Shown here one piece after another: positions 26,887-38,232 of a stretch of DNA of 64,000 nucleotides; the stretch's first letter is position 1, and the number at the start of each line of letters is the position of its first letter. The notes beneath the pieces were generated by a model. The model made no database searches. It worked only from the letters and a program-made list of their open reading frames with translations, and had not been told where the DNA came from. A program made the position numbers and the translations under genes. This DNA comes from Marsupella aquatica. Lineage: Eukaryota > Marchantiophyta. The stretch is from the NCBI GenBank assembly GCA_973895155.1, contig OZ316898.1, forward strand, positions 7,192,001 through 7,256,000. Direction: 5' to 3'.

Positions 26887-27838
26887 GGCCAAAGTTTATT
26901 CCACTCTCTTAAAATTAAAGGTCCTCTCACTCATTTCTCATCCTGTTAGTATTGAAAGCATTAAGTGATCACCTTTTTTGGTGAAGAGAGAGTCCAATTG
27001 AACCTGTGGATCAGCATCGTAAATACAAGTGACCTTTCAAATTTTGTCCTCTCTTTCTTGTAAAGCTCCCAAACCCTTGGCATATGGGTTTTGGGTGTAA
27101 CAACTTAATGACCTCATGGGACATTCATGGACCATTTTGGGAGGGTCCAAGAAGAGGAGACCAAGATCCGAGGAGCCAAGTCCAAGTCCATAAGAGCACA
27201 CAATAAGTTACTAGAAACCCACTTATAAGAGAGGCAAGGTCTAAAGTCAGAAGTGGAAAACAAGAAGCTACCAAGAACCGTTGGTATTAATGAGAGGCAA
27301 TTAAAAGCCAAAAGTCCACAAAGTAGAAGCTGCAAAAAACTTTGATACTTTCGTATTTATGAGGGGCAATTTCTTTCAAAGTTCATGATGAAGTAGTGAC
27401 GGAGTGACCTTTACTCTTTCTACCTCAAGAAAAGCGAATAACAATCATGAACAGCGTGGTCCATGAAAGTCTCTGGAGGACCAGGACGAGTCCAGGCAAA
27501 GGTTATCCATTGTAGTGGTGGATGATTATTTTTCCAAATAGGACAGACCTTTCTCAGACTGTTTGGAAATGCATTTTAAAACTTATTGTTTTATGAGGTT
27601 TGATTTCTTTCACCCTATCCTTCCATTTTTCCTCTTACATTGCCACTGTCCATGTTCCAAACCTGGTGGATGAAGGACACCATAACCTAGTCAATAATGT
27701 TAGTAACAAAGAAAAAAAGTGGACAAAAGTAACTACTGTACTTTGTCCTCCCCCAACGTGGGGACAGTGGCGGTTTAAGAGGTCACAAGGAATGGGAAAT
27801 ACAACTTAGTAGAGAAATAGTTAGGAGTAAGACAAATG

Positions 27839-27990
27839 CGAGAGATATAGTTGATGGACCCCACAATGCAAAGTGTTATTTGATGGACCCCATCAGACCA
27901 TTGATAAACCTTCAATCAACGTAACCCCTAAACCTCATGGGGTCCATCAATAATACTTTTCAATTTAGGGGTCCATCAAGGATATATCTG
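27839..27990. mobile_element. 152-base fold-back element with 8-base target duplication
   Basis: 'gacaaatg' lies directly outside both ends (27831-27838 and 27991-27998). The arms, about 55 bases each, are imperfect inverted repeats: the left reads TTGATGGACCCC twice and the right carries the reverse complement GGGGTCCATCAA in the same positions, separated by about 45 bases. An 8-base duplication and no coding capacity fit a hAT-type MITE. The hairpin could also be a small-RNA source. Confidence 0.75.
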
Positions 27991-28542
27991 GACAAATGTA
28001 TTTGAGCTTTGTTTGAAAACTTGTCCCTGTTTGCTATGCTGATCAAGAATGGCCCAATATTTGGTTTTGGTCTTTTGGTGGTAACACCCAATCCTGGGAG
28101 CTAATGGGAGTTTGTGCAGTTACAATTAAGAAAAGGTCATCCTGCTGTTTGTCCTCTCATCCACTTGAGCTTGAGCAGACCCCAAAAGACAACATCAAGG
28201 TAACGTATCGCCCCCACTTTGAAAAAGAGCAGTTGAGATTTGATTATTTTGGACTTTTATCATGTGAGCTGCGTGGAAGGGAGGAAGCATCCATGGCTGG
28301 ACAAAAGAGACTGAGACAACCATCATTCCTCCCCATCCATGTTTCTCTTCCTGGTTTGGCGGTTCTCAACATTTCTTTGTTGGTCCAATCAAGCTCCTTC
28401 CCTCAACCCCCTCCTCTCCTCTCCTCTCGACAAGAATTCTTTCCCTGGAATATAAAACTTTTCTGACCAACTTTGCTTCAATTTGCAAAAATCATGGGCC
28501 GCCCATAAAGGGACTAGGGCCCACGAGGGGCAAGCTGTAGGA

Positions 28543-28608
28543 CTCTCCTCTCCTCTCCTCTCCTCTCCTCTCCTCTCCTCTCCTCTCCTCTCCTCTCCTC
28601 TCCTCTCA
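28543..28608 (+). repeat. Pentanucleotide microsatellite (CTCTC)n, about 13 units
   Basis: An uninterrupted run of the five-base unit. It produces the repetitive open frames seen on both strands here, which are not genes. Confidence 0.95.
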
Positions 28609-28743
28609 ACATGGCTGTTTGTTTTTAACCTTGAAGAGAAAGCTTTAATTAGTGATGGGAAATTCAGGGAAGTTGAAATCAATAAGCCCAGAAATTTTCA
28701 ATTTCTTGAAGTTCTAACGACAAGTTCTGCTTCACTGGTTAAG

Positions 28744-28873
28744 TGCAAGTAGCCCATTATGTGTCAACTTTTTTTATTACCTTGCTGCTGAGGCTCCCAT
28801 CTCCAAATTCCTGGGTTTTAAATTCTCAGCAGCAAGGTAATAAAAATAGTCGACACATATTGGGGCACTTGCA
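28744..28873. ncRNA. Long imperfect hairpin: candidate microRNA precursor or small MITE
   Basis: Bases 28744-28792 pair with 28825-28873: 49 positions with 5 mismatches, around a 32-base loop. The inner part, ACCTTGCTGCTGAG against CTCAGCAGCAAGGT, is perfect. No target duplication is seen, unlike the element at 27.84 kb, so a transcribed fold-back such as a microRNA precursor is possible. The strand of transcription cannot be told. Neither function is shown by sequence alone. Confidence 0.45.
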
Positions 28874-29919
28874 GACTGAAAGTCTAGGAGCCTGTGATGG
28901 GAGTTGAGCCTGGGATGGAATTATGGGCAATAATAGCCCCTCAAAACTCAATGTGAAGCTCTCATTTTCTGGGCATATATGATAACCCACAATGCTTTGT
29001 TAAACAGGACCTTCTTGTCCGGGCTAGCTATGTGATGATAACATCTTATGGAGCAGCCACAAAGCTGTGTGTGGAAAGGTCATGAGAATTTGGCCTGCAA
29101 GTCAGTCCTTGGAGATTCTATAGGGGGCCTCAGACCTCAAATTTGATGGACCTTAACACACTAGTTAACTTAGGGGACAGAAAAAGTTATGCACAAACAT
29201 ATTCATAATCCATAACTTTTTCCCATAAAGATTGGTCATATGCCATGAGCAGAAGTCACTCTAGAGGCTAGTGAAAAAGAAACAAAAAAGTCTTTTACAT
29301 AACCCTGTGAAAATGCAATGTTATGGCCATTATTTTTATGGCCAAAAGCCACCATCCCCAACTTTGAAGCTCTGAGACGCCCTATGAGGGCGAGTCAAGC
29401 AAGGTCTTAAGTGAGATACGGCCAAAGACATATAATGATTTTATGGCAGAGACAAAAATCCTTATGGGCTACCTAAATTCATGCCCCATATATAAGGATC
29501 AGACGTCCAAAAAGTCACAGCGGTAAGACTTTGCTACTTTGCTTGTGGCATTGCTTTACTCATTGCTTACGGCTATGCTTTGGCTCGTGCTTTGACATGC
29601 CCTATTATATCCACAATGTCCTGTTACCTGGACATTACCTGCCCTTTGAAATCTTATTATTTCTATATTTCAGGGCATTTTGGGAGCATAATGCCCGAGT
29701 CAATATCTGGATCACCTATTTAGGAAGATTCCCCTCTACTGCTGTAAAATAGGAAAAAATAAAAATCTCTCAGATCTTTAATTGTAGTGAGGTCTTATTT
29801 CTGGAACATTATCGGCAATAATAGCCCTTTAATTGTAGTAAGTTTCTGGAGCATTATGGCCCAGAATAGCCCCTCAAAACTGAAGAAGAAGCTCTCATTT
29901 TTTTGGGGGCATTATTAAA

Positions 29920-30217
29920 TACAAGTAACAGGGCTTTATTAATACAAGCAACAGTGTAGCACCTACATGGGGCAGGGTCCATAAATGTTCCACATAAAGG
30001 ACTCCCATTGCACACCGCCAAGTGAGGAAAGAGAGCCAGAGAGAGAGAACCAGAGCTCAAGCCACGAGAACTCGAGTCATGGGTCTTGTAACTGGGAGTC
30101 TTTTTTGTTTTTTTGGAAGTTTTAAATAAACATTAGCATATCCATACAAGCAACCATGTGTACCACCAACAAAGGGTAGGGTCCAGAAATTGTTACACAC
30201 AAAGGAGTCCCATTGCA

Positions 30218-30276
<59 letters not shown>

Positions 30277-30860
30277 CAGAGCTCAAGCCATGAGAGCTCA
30301 AGTCATGGGTCTTGTCTCCCAGAACAAGATCATGGGTTGTGTCTCCAAGTTCCCTGCCAGTAATCACCCTTCAAAATGTGGTCAGGTACAATGTGCACTC
30401 ACTGATATGAATAAAATAATAAGATTTATCATGGTATGGAGAGATGTCATACACGCCATGTATGTCATATTTTGGTATGCAGCTACCAGACCCCTCCAAG
30501 TTGGGCAGATTTTTTTTCTTTTTTTGGCAGTTTCAAATAAACATGAGCATATCCATAAACCAACCTTGTACCACCAGTACACCCTATATGTCATAGTCAT
30601 ATTTTGATATGGAGTTACCAGAACCCGTCCAAGTTGGGTAACTTTTTCCTTTTTTTGGCAGTTTGAAATAAACATCAGCATATCCACAAACCAACCGTGT
30701 CCCACCAAGTCACCAACAGTGTACCACCGACAAAGGGCAGGGTCCAGAAAATGTTCCACATCTACAGTAGGAGTCCCATTTTTCACCGCCAAGTGAGGAG
30801 ACCGAGAGAGAGGGAGAGAGCGAGAGAGCTCCAGCTCGAGCCATCGCTTGCGGGTACCAT
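29920..30860 (+). repeat. Nested repeat array upstream of the 31.9 kb gene
   Basis: Three diverged copies of a unit of about 200 bases share 'aataaacat(t/g/c)agcatatcca', 'agggt(c)cagaaa', 'gagtcccatt' and 'caccgccaagtgagga' followed by a GA-rich tract (near 29940, 30130 and 30660). The middle copy has its GA tract expanded to about 26 GA units (30221-30273). Overlapping this, a block of about 125 bases ending 'ccaagttgggta/cag' is duplicated at 30463 and 30587. Confidence 0.75.
30221..30273 (+). repeat. (GA)n microsatellite, about 26 units
   Basis: A pure dinucleotide run inside the middle copy of the surrounding repeat array. On this strand GA and on the other CT. Confidence 0.97.
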
Positions 30861-31920
30861 CCACACTCCTCTATCTGTCTCGTCTCAGGTCGCTCCTTGC
30901 TTCTCGAGGCATGGCTGCGCTGGGCTCTGCTGGGCTTGGCTTGGCTTGGCTTGGGCTTAGCTTGCGCGCGCAGCACGCATCCGTCCATCCGTCCATCGAT
31001 GCGTCTGTCCCTATCCTCTCCGGCTGGCCTCTCCTGCAGAGCAGCTGCTCACCTTTTCTGAGGATTACGTAAGTGCGTCAAAGGAAGCCGTCTCATCCGG
31101 AGAGAGAGCGGCATGCAAAAGGAAGAAGGAAAAAAGGAGCAGCAGCAGCAGCAGCCCACAGAGAAATATCTTCAGGGAGAAGGAAGGATTGTTCCAGTTC
31201 AGCCCTTGCTTCTTTCCTTCTTATTTACCTTCCTGTGACGTCCTTGACTGCTGGGAAATCGGAATCCTGGGATCATCGGATGTGGACCTCGCCAGTTGAA
31301 CGCAATGATGAGCTTGGAGTGGGGTCCCAGCTTGATTTTTTTGGCGGCGAGCGAGTCACCAGACCCGTGCACTGAACAGAAGAGTGCATAAATGAGCAGA
31401 CGCTTCAAATGGAGCTGCAAGTGCTGTCTGCTCTGATGACTGAGCTGTGCCGTGGAGAGAGAAACGGAGTCACAATTGTGTAGACGACGGGAATTGCCTG
31501 GTGTGAGTCAGCGGCCGCGGTGCTGTGGATGTAGAAAGGAACTTACTACTGAAACAAGTTTCCTAAGTAGACGTGCTGGGAGGTCGAGGGTGACTCACGC
31601 GCAGGTTCGCACTACTGTTGTTTGTTTGTTGCGTAAGGGGAAGAGCCAGTTGTGAGAATTGGAGCTTTGCCCCCCCGGACTGGAATTGGGCAGAGGGGCT
31701 GGGCTTGGGGCGACGTAGAGGTGAAGTTGGAGTAAGTAAGGGAGAGAAGAGAGCACGTTTTGCTTAGCTGGGCTTGTTTGTGGAGAGGGGTTTTTGATGG
31801 GGATGGAAGAGTGAAGGAGAAGCCGGGAGAAGAGCAATTTGGGAGGAGCATGGAGTAGCTTATTATGTCCTGAGCTGCAACTTATTTGAGCAGTAGGATA
31901 AGAATTAAGGTAGGAAGATC

Positions 31921-32690
31921 ATGGCGACTGCGACAATGGCTGTGGCGGGCGGGATATGGAGGAAGCCGAATGGCGGCGCTCAGGAGGCTGCTGTGTTCTC
32001 TTCAATCCAGCCAACTGGGCAGGAATTGAGGACGCACAGTAGCAACAGCAGCAGTGCAACAGAGACTGCTGTGTACAGATTGAACGAGGAGACAGCCAAC
32101 GTGCCTGGGCGATTGCCCGGATTGAGTGAGGTGCCTAGGCGAGGAGGAGGAGGTAGGGAAAGAAGGCGAAGCAGGAGCTGGCATGAGAAGAGGACCGACA
32201 ACGAATTTGATATTGTCATTGTTCCCTCGGACGGATGCTATATGTCGGGCTCCGATTCTGATGATTCGGATTGGTCGGTGGGATGGTTCGAGCCTCATCC
32301 ACCGGATTTCTCTGGGAATGAAGTGGAGGAAAGTTTCGGTGTTCTGGTTCCAAGCTACAGTTTGTCAGCCTCGGAATTTTCCTCCAATTCCACCGGCCAT
32401 AGCGAGCACAAGGACTCCAAAACCCCAGCGTGGGCAACCCTGCTTGCTAACATATCCAACCACACGGATGCAGGTTGGTTTCAGTTCTAGCCCATTAATT
32501 TGTTCCAATCCATTCTAATTCGTGACCAATTGCACTCTTTCCTTCTGCATATCTACGTGTACACAAGGTTAAACGTGGTCTGCAATGAATACCAAGTTGA
32601 ACGCCTCTAATCGTCTGCTTGTGTTTTCTGAATACAGAGTCGCAAAAGCAATTGGATTTGTGGCTTGCGTCCTTGACGTCCCCGTCATGA
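31921..32690 (+). CDS. Small acidic plant protein of unknown function
   Basis: Two exons, 31921-32473 and 32638-32690, joined in phase 1 (GCAG/GTTGG donor, ACAG acceptor), giving 201 residues. Without the splice the frame would read six more codons to a stop at 32490. The N-terminal half is low complexity (Ser, Gly, Arg; RRGGGGRERRRSRSW at 73-87). The conserved-looking part is residues 95-130, FDIVIVPSDG then SGSDSDDSDWSVGWFEPHPP, followed by ESFGVLVPSY (137-146) and a C-terminal WLASL. I recall short plant proteins with a VPSDG...SDESDWSIGW...VLVPCY layout and a WLSSL-like end, but they have no known function, and I cannot name the family. No signal peptide or membrane segment. The upstream 1 kb is GC-rich with several short upstream ATGs. 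Confidence 0.75.
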
Positions 32691-32879
32691 AATTCTGAAG
32701 GCCGAGTCCTCCCAGAAACAAGCACTGGGACTTTGCCCACATTGGGATTTCGTAACATCAGCTTTGGAGAAATGTTTATAGGACTGGGTTGTGAGGTCAA
32801 TTCCTCTGTCCGTGTAAATACTCTAAAAAAGTAGCAGCGAACAGCTGGACAACGTTGCAAAATGTCGCAAAAGAGGGGA

Positions 32880-32915
32880 ATGTTAGATTCCGAGGTCATG
32901 TTAGATTCCGAGGTC
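32880..32915 (+). repeat. 18-base perfect tandem duplication
   Basis: 'atgttagattccgaggtc' occurs twice in a row, just downstream of the unknown-protein gene. Confidence 0.9.
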
Positions 32916-33854
32916 ATGAGCTATGTCTGGTATCCAATACTCAGCACACAAGGCCGGACTCGGGAACATCCGCTCTATTAGCAGTGCGCTTCTCAGGATT
33001 TGGGAGTATCTACGTAGATGGAAGCTAGTATTTGGTGAAATTCGTGGAGGTGGTTTTCTTTCTGTATTATACCATAGAATTCTGGAAGAGTTTCTTAAGT
33101 TGATAGTCTGTGAAGGCGCAGGATGCCTGAATCGTCAAGAAGAGCGGTACCGACGATTGTGATGGCACCAGTGCGTAGTCCAGCAGGTGCTAATTCTCTT
33201 CAGGGCCTGCTGGGTTTGAGCGTTTGGAACTGATAAATCCTGCGAAAATCTTACCGTTAGTTACAGAATTCTTGGGCAGTTCCCGTTTGGCTAGTGACAT
33301 TTAGCCGCCATAAAAAATAAATTAAGGACGACCCACGGCAAACGTCGGATCGAGCAAGGACCAGGCACAACCTTGGATAGCAAGAGGAGCTCAATTCACT
33401 CACAACGTTGAGATTTCTCTCAAGGGCAGAAGTTGTCCGCTGGTTGGCGCGTGACACGATCGATCATAACATGGCTAGCACCCAGCAGTCATCAAGTCAG
33501 GCGCAGATATGGATCGAGTAGCCCATTGAGGCGGTGCATTGTATTAGGACAATTTGAGCAGACAATAGACTCAATAAGGAAGCCGAATGTAAATAACGGC
33601 AGACTGTAAATATGATTGGTGGAAGCTTTGGGAATAGGGAGAGGAGAAGTGAATCTTTAGTACCAAGGCTATACAGACAGAAGAGGGCCAAGAAAGAGGG
33701 CTCGACTAGTACGGGGAGAGAAATGCCTGCCCTTCAGTAGTGTTAAGATACCAATTAGCCGACATAAACAGTTCGTTATCAAGGGATTTTCTTAGTTTCC
33801 CCTTTTCAATCAGCCTGTAGGCGAGAGTCTTCCGGGGAGAGCACATCTGTGGGT

Positions 33855-33924
33855 ATGTAGCGAAGATCGTTGAAGTTAATGATGTGACCATGTAGCGAAG
33901 ATCATTCAAGTTAATGATGTGACC
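33855..33924 (+). repeat. 35-base tandem duplication
   Basis: Two adjacent 35-base units start 'atgtagcgaagatc' and end 'gttaatgatgtgacc', with a few differences in the middle. Confidence 0.9.
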
Positions 33925-34924
33925 GTGGTCAGCAAGAGACCTTATTGTGGTACATTTCGAAGAGAATTTATCTGCTCTACATCTAGTGATTCATCCTGAT
34001 GGATTATGGATTATGGCTCTCTTCTCGACTTACATTGTGAGTCATGATACTGGTTATACAAAGATTATATAACTTGTGCAACTCGACTCTTCGGAACAGT
34101 TCAATGCATTCTACACTATTTCTCAGCGGAGCACATTTGGAGCCTGTGTTCACTCTGTTAGTAATTTAGGTATACTATGTGGAGAAAACCTTAGGATCAA
34201 AGACTCCCATTCCTTCTACGTGTTGTTATTGAGCCAAGTTGCGAATGCGGAACGAAGCTTCGGATCAAACCATCTCGTTCCTTGCCCGATCTGTTATTTA
34301 GCTGAGGTTCATGAGCTGAAACAATCTCAGGATCAACCCTCTCGATATTACTTGCGTATTGGTGTAGTCTCTGACAAGGTATCAGGCCCTCCTGTCAAAG
34401 AACATCCAACGCATAAAGCAATTACATGAAGCTTCAAATCAGGGTCGTCGACATGGATGTATCATAGACTGGTTGCGCAATTGTGTTCCACCTGAGGTTA
34501 CATAATACAGGTTCCCTGCAATCTTGACTCAAAGGGGCGCTCGCCTGCTCCTGCGATCTCAATCTCTGTTATGCATTTTTTGTGGCTCAGTCAGTACAAA
34601 CCTTGTGACTGTCTTACAGACTCAACAAGCCAATGCGTGGACTGGCAAATCTTTTAAATATCTCATACATGTTGAGGACATCCGTCACTTTGAAATCGTA
34701 AAAAGACGCCTTTCACCAACGAAGGACAATGTCGTCAAAATAAGCATTTATAGACCTACAGTAGTCATCCAGCAGCAGATCTGCCCCTCGCCTTGGCCCA
34801 CCGAGGAAAGGAAAGGAGGTGGGTGCCCAAGGAGTAGAAGGGATTCTCTGTAAATCACCAACAATCAGCCCATCGCAGACGGTGACTGTCGTATTAGCAA
34901 CTAGCCACCGCCTTTTGGTACATA

Positions 34925-35155
34925 AATGTAGTGAAGAATCAAATCAGCAAACTAAAGAGGTCTATACATCAAAGTGGCCTACGATTTGCACCTACAGTAG
35001 CTACAGGTGACGAAATGGAATCGAGAATCAAATCAGCATACCAAAGAGGTCTACTATTCACAAAGCGGCCTACTTTAGTAACGAAATGGAGTAAAGAATC
35101 AGATCAGCACACTAAAGACGCACCTAGACTTGCACCTAGCTACAGCATATAAACT
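34925..35155 (+). repeat. Three degenerate tandem units of about 70-90 bases
   Basis: 'gaatca(a/g)atcagca' followed by 'c(t/c)aaag' occurs at 34936, 35025 and 35096. Each is preceded or followed by 'acgaaatgga' and 'gcggcctac'-like sequence. Non-coding. Confidence 0.75.
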
Positions 35156-36689
35156 GCAGTAACAGCCCATAGACTGTTTTTCTTTAATGGAAGTAAGCAG
35201 AATGTTTTAAGGCAAAACTACTACAGAGTAGCAGTCCCGGATCTGCGTATGTTTGCGAATACTATTATGAACATTTCAGAACCGTTGAGCGAACTTTTCC
35301 AGCTGGTAATATGGCTTGTAGAGGAAACCATGACATGTTTCTCTTTTCTCGGTAGAGATTATTACCACCAGCTTTCTCATTCGTTCTTTAGACAGAGTAT
35401 GTCAAGAGCTACAGGGGTTCCCACCGTTCCAAGTTCCATTCTAAGCGCAACTGGCAGTTTGCCCTTGGGAGCTGCTTCCGTTTTAATAATCAGACAACGG
35501 AAGAGCGAACGTGAACAAAAAATCTGACTCCTATGTTTTTGTTGGGTCCATACTGAAGAAGCCGAAGTCCTGTTTCTGTTTTGTTACTACGCATATCTGC
35601 TAGCCCACCATCAACTCTTTTGAGATTTGTACTTCAGAAAATGCCCTGACGAGATCCAATTGTCAAGCCCATGTCACAAAGCAGCCTTCCCCAATTTCGC
35701 CCACCCGGGAAAACCGATCAAACTAAAGAAGACCCTGAGGTGAGGCAGCTCTTATCCCTACACTCAAAATGGAATCAATAGGGTGGACAACTCCGACGCA
35801 ATTTGGTGAACTGGAACTCTTTCACTCCACCGCAGTACGGGTTCTGTGAACCACTAACTGGAGCACATTTTATAATGGATCACTTTACCAACTCGAGTCA
35901 GCAGAGTCTGAGGCCAACAGAGTCTGAGGCCAGTGCCAGATTCTTCAGGCAGTGTGAAGAATCTTGTCCATCTTCGACTCCAGCAATTTGTAATAAGACC
36001 GGCGGGCCCTACCAACCAACTCACCAAGAGGATGCACAAGTTAAGAATTTATTGGCCAAGACGGGCTTGGCAGACCTGTTGTCCTCACGCGAAATGATTA
36101 CCTCGGGCCCTACCATAGAACAGAAAAGACACATGGACCTGAGCTTTACCTAAACAAGCACTGGCGATGTCGCGTCCTGTTTTCTTTGTCTCGGAACAGT
36201 AAGTTCTCCAATCTCCTTATGACGGTTGGAAGGGCACTATTCACAACGATGTAGGACCAGAAATCCATCAGATCGTGTCTGTTCCGATGTCTTGGACGAT
36301 CCTCCCCCAACATTTCGAAGATTTGCCATGCGAAAAGCTATGCTAACCTGTTGCGTACTGTAGGGATCGTGATTTTTTCAACTCTGTCATGGGAGTGAGA
36401 TCCTGAATCTCATGGTGCCAACCAAGCCCTACGAACCCACCATTGATTTGACAAATGAGCTTCTCCTCCTCTCTGGTCCGAGGCGAGGCAGACGAATAAT
36501 GCATTGTCAAAGAATCTGGCCATCGTCATGCTGTGAATTCATTCCCTTGTAGTTGGGATCGCCTTTCTAAGCTGGGCATGCTACGGCAACTTGGGATTTG
36601 CTAGAGCTGCAACGTACTACTTCTACATGTGACAAGTTGACGGGAGTTATTCACAAAGGCGCATCAATGGCGTCAGGAGTGACTGCATC

Positions 36690-37745
36690 GGCGTTCCATT
36701 GGCAGGAATGGAACCAAGATTGAAGAGCCTGAGGAGACAGGACGTAGGCAACATGACTTTTCATTGGCAGGAGTGGAACAAAGATTGAAGAGCCTAAGGA
36801 AATAGGACGTAGCCCACTTGACGTTTCATTGGCAGGAATGGAACAAAGATTGAAGAGGGTGTGGGAATAGTACGTAGGCAACTTGTGGGACGAGCTACCA
36901 AAAGATTGAAGAGCCTCAGTAAACAGGACTAAGCCCACTTGATGTTTCATTGGCAGGAGTGGAACTAAGATTGAAGAGCCAAAAGGAAGTAGGACTAGGC
37001 AACTTGAATTCTTATTGGCAGGAATGGAACAAAGATTGAAGAGGGTGTGGAAATAGGACGTAGGCAACTTGTGGGACGAACTACCAAAAGATAGAAAAGC
37101 CTCAGAAAACAGGAGTAAGCCCACTTGACGTTTCGTTGGCAGGAGTGGAGCTAAGATTGAAGAGCCTGAAGCAAGTAGGACTAGGCAACTTGAATTCTTA
37201 TTGGCAGGAATGGAACAAAGATTGAAGAGGGTGTGGAAATAGGACGTAGGCACTTGTGGGACGAGCTACCAAAAGATAGAAGAGCCTCAGTAAACAGGAC
37301 TAAGCCCACTTGACGTTTCATTGGCAGGAATGGAACAAAGATTGAAGAGCCTGAGAAAGTAGTACTTAACAACTTGATTTTTTATTGGCAGGTATGGAAC
37401 AAAGATTGAAGAGGGTGTGGAAATAGGACGTAGGCAACTTGTGGGACGAGCTACTAAAAGATTGAAGAGCCTCAGTAAACAGGCCCACTTGACGTTTCAT
37501 TGGCAGGAATGGAACAAAGATTGAAGAGCCTGAGAAAGTAGGACTAAACAACTTGAAATTTCATTGGCAGGAATGAAACAAAGATTGAAGAGGGTGTGGA
37601 AATAGGACGTAGGAAACTTGTGGGACGAGCTACCAACAGATTGAAGAGCCTCAATAGATAGGACTTATTGGCCCCACTTGACGTTTCATTGGCAGGAGTG
37701 GAACAACGATTGAAGAGCATGAGGAAATAGGACGTAGGAAACCTG
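36690..37745 (-). repeat. Higher-order minisatellite, period about 180-186 bases
   Basis: Monomers of about 60 bases, each with a 'gattgaagag' box, are arranged in sets of three: A ('ttggcaggaatggaacaaag...gggtgtgg...'), B ('tgggacgagctacc...') and C ('tttcattggcaggagtgg...'). The A-type 'gggtgtgg' recurs near 36857, 37043, 37229, 37413 and 37592. Because the period is nearly divisible by three, the minus strand has a long repetitive open frame that I do not regard as a gene. Confidence 0.9.
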
Positions 37746-38105
37746 TAGGCTAAGGTGGCAAATAGGCTTTTAGTAACTTGAAATTAATATCGGGGTCAAA
37801 TACAAAAACTTAAAAATTAAGCCTGATGCACCAAAGGATTTGCTTTGCCCATTCCCATGTACTGTGTAACAAAGTGCTTCCTTTACACCCAAATTCACTT
37901 TGATCATACCTGAACCAAGTGTCAAATGTTACCAACTGACAATTGTTGGTTTTTGGCAGACAGCATTTGGATCTCTGTTTAACCTTTTCCGACATGTTCT
38001 CTGATGTCAATGTACTACCTAACAAAGTCTGGTATTTTTATGAGATCATTTGCTGCATTGCCGATGAGTGCAAAAATGATAAAATATTAGATGTTAACTG
38101 CCAAT

Positions 38106-38232
38106 GGACGCTTCACTTTTGTGAAGAATGCCCTGTGTAGTTTGGGCATGAGCAGCCACTTACCACTTTGGGGAAAGGCGCTGTGTAGTTTGGGCATGAG
38201 CAACCACTTACCACTTTGGGGAAAGGCACTGC
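38106..38232 (+). repeat. 48-base tandem duplication of a dispersed repeat
   Basis: 'tagtttgggcatgagca' followed by 'ccacttaccactttgggg' starts at 38138 and 38186. A related pair lies inverted at 47.58-47.70 kb. Confidence 0.85.

Larger units (their letters stand above)
24747..31920. other. Intergenic region rich in small non-coding repeats
   Basis: No gene recognised. It contains the inverted-repeat elements at 25.64, 27.84 and 28.74 kb, nested tandem duplications at 26.6 kb, a pentanucleotide run at 28.54 kb and the repeat array at 29.9-30.86 kb, all listed separately. A pair of diverged direct repeats ('gcccctcaaaact' then 'gaagctctcattt') sits at about 28937 and 29871. From about 30.85 kb to 31.92 kb the sequence is richer in G+C and probably holds the promoter and 5' UTR of the next gene. 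Confidence 0.5.

Noticed and set aside
28389-28682. Frame with repeated Glu-Arg-Arg-Gly units
   Set aside because: Produced by the CTCTC microsatellite and not a protein repeat.
36651-37253. 200-codon open frame on the minus strand
   Set aside because: It is made wholly of the 60/185-base tandem repeats, has no start context or splice partners, and exists because the period is nearly a multiple of three.
36690-37745. Regularly spaced repeats resembling a CRISPR array
   Set aside because: The 'spacers' are themselves repeated, units diverge gradually, there are no cas genes, and the host is a plant.
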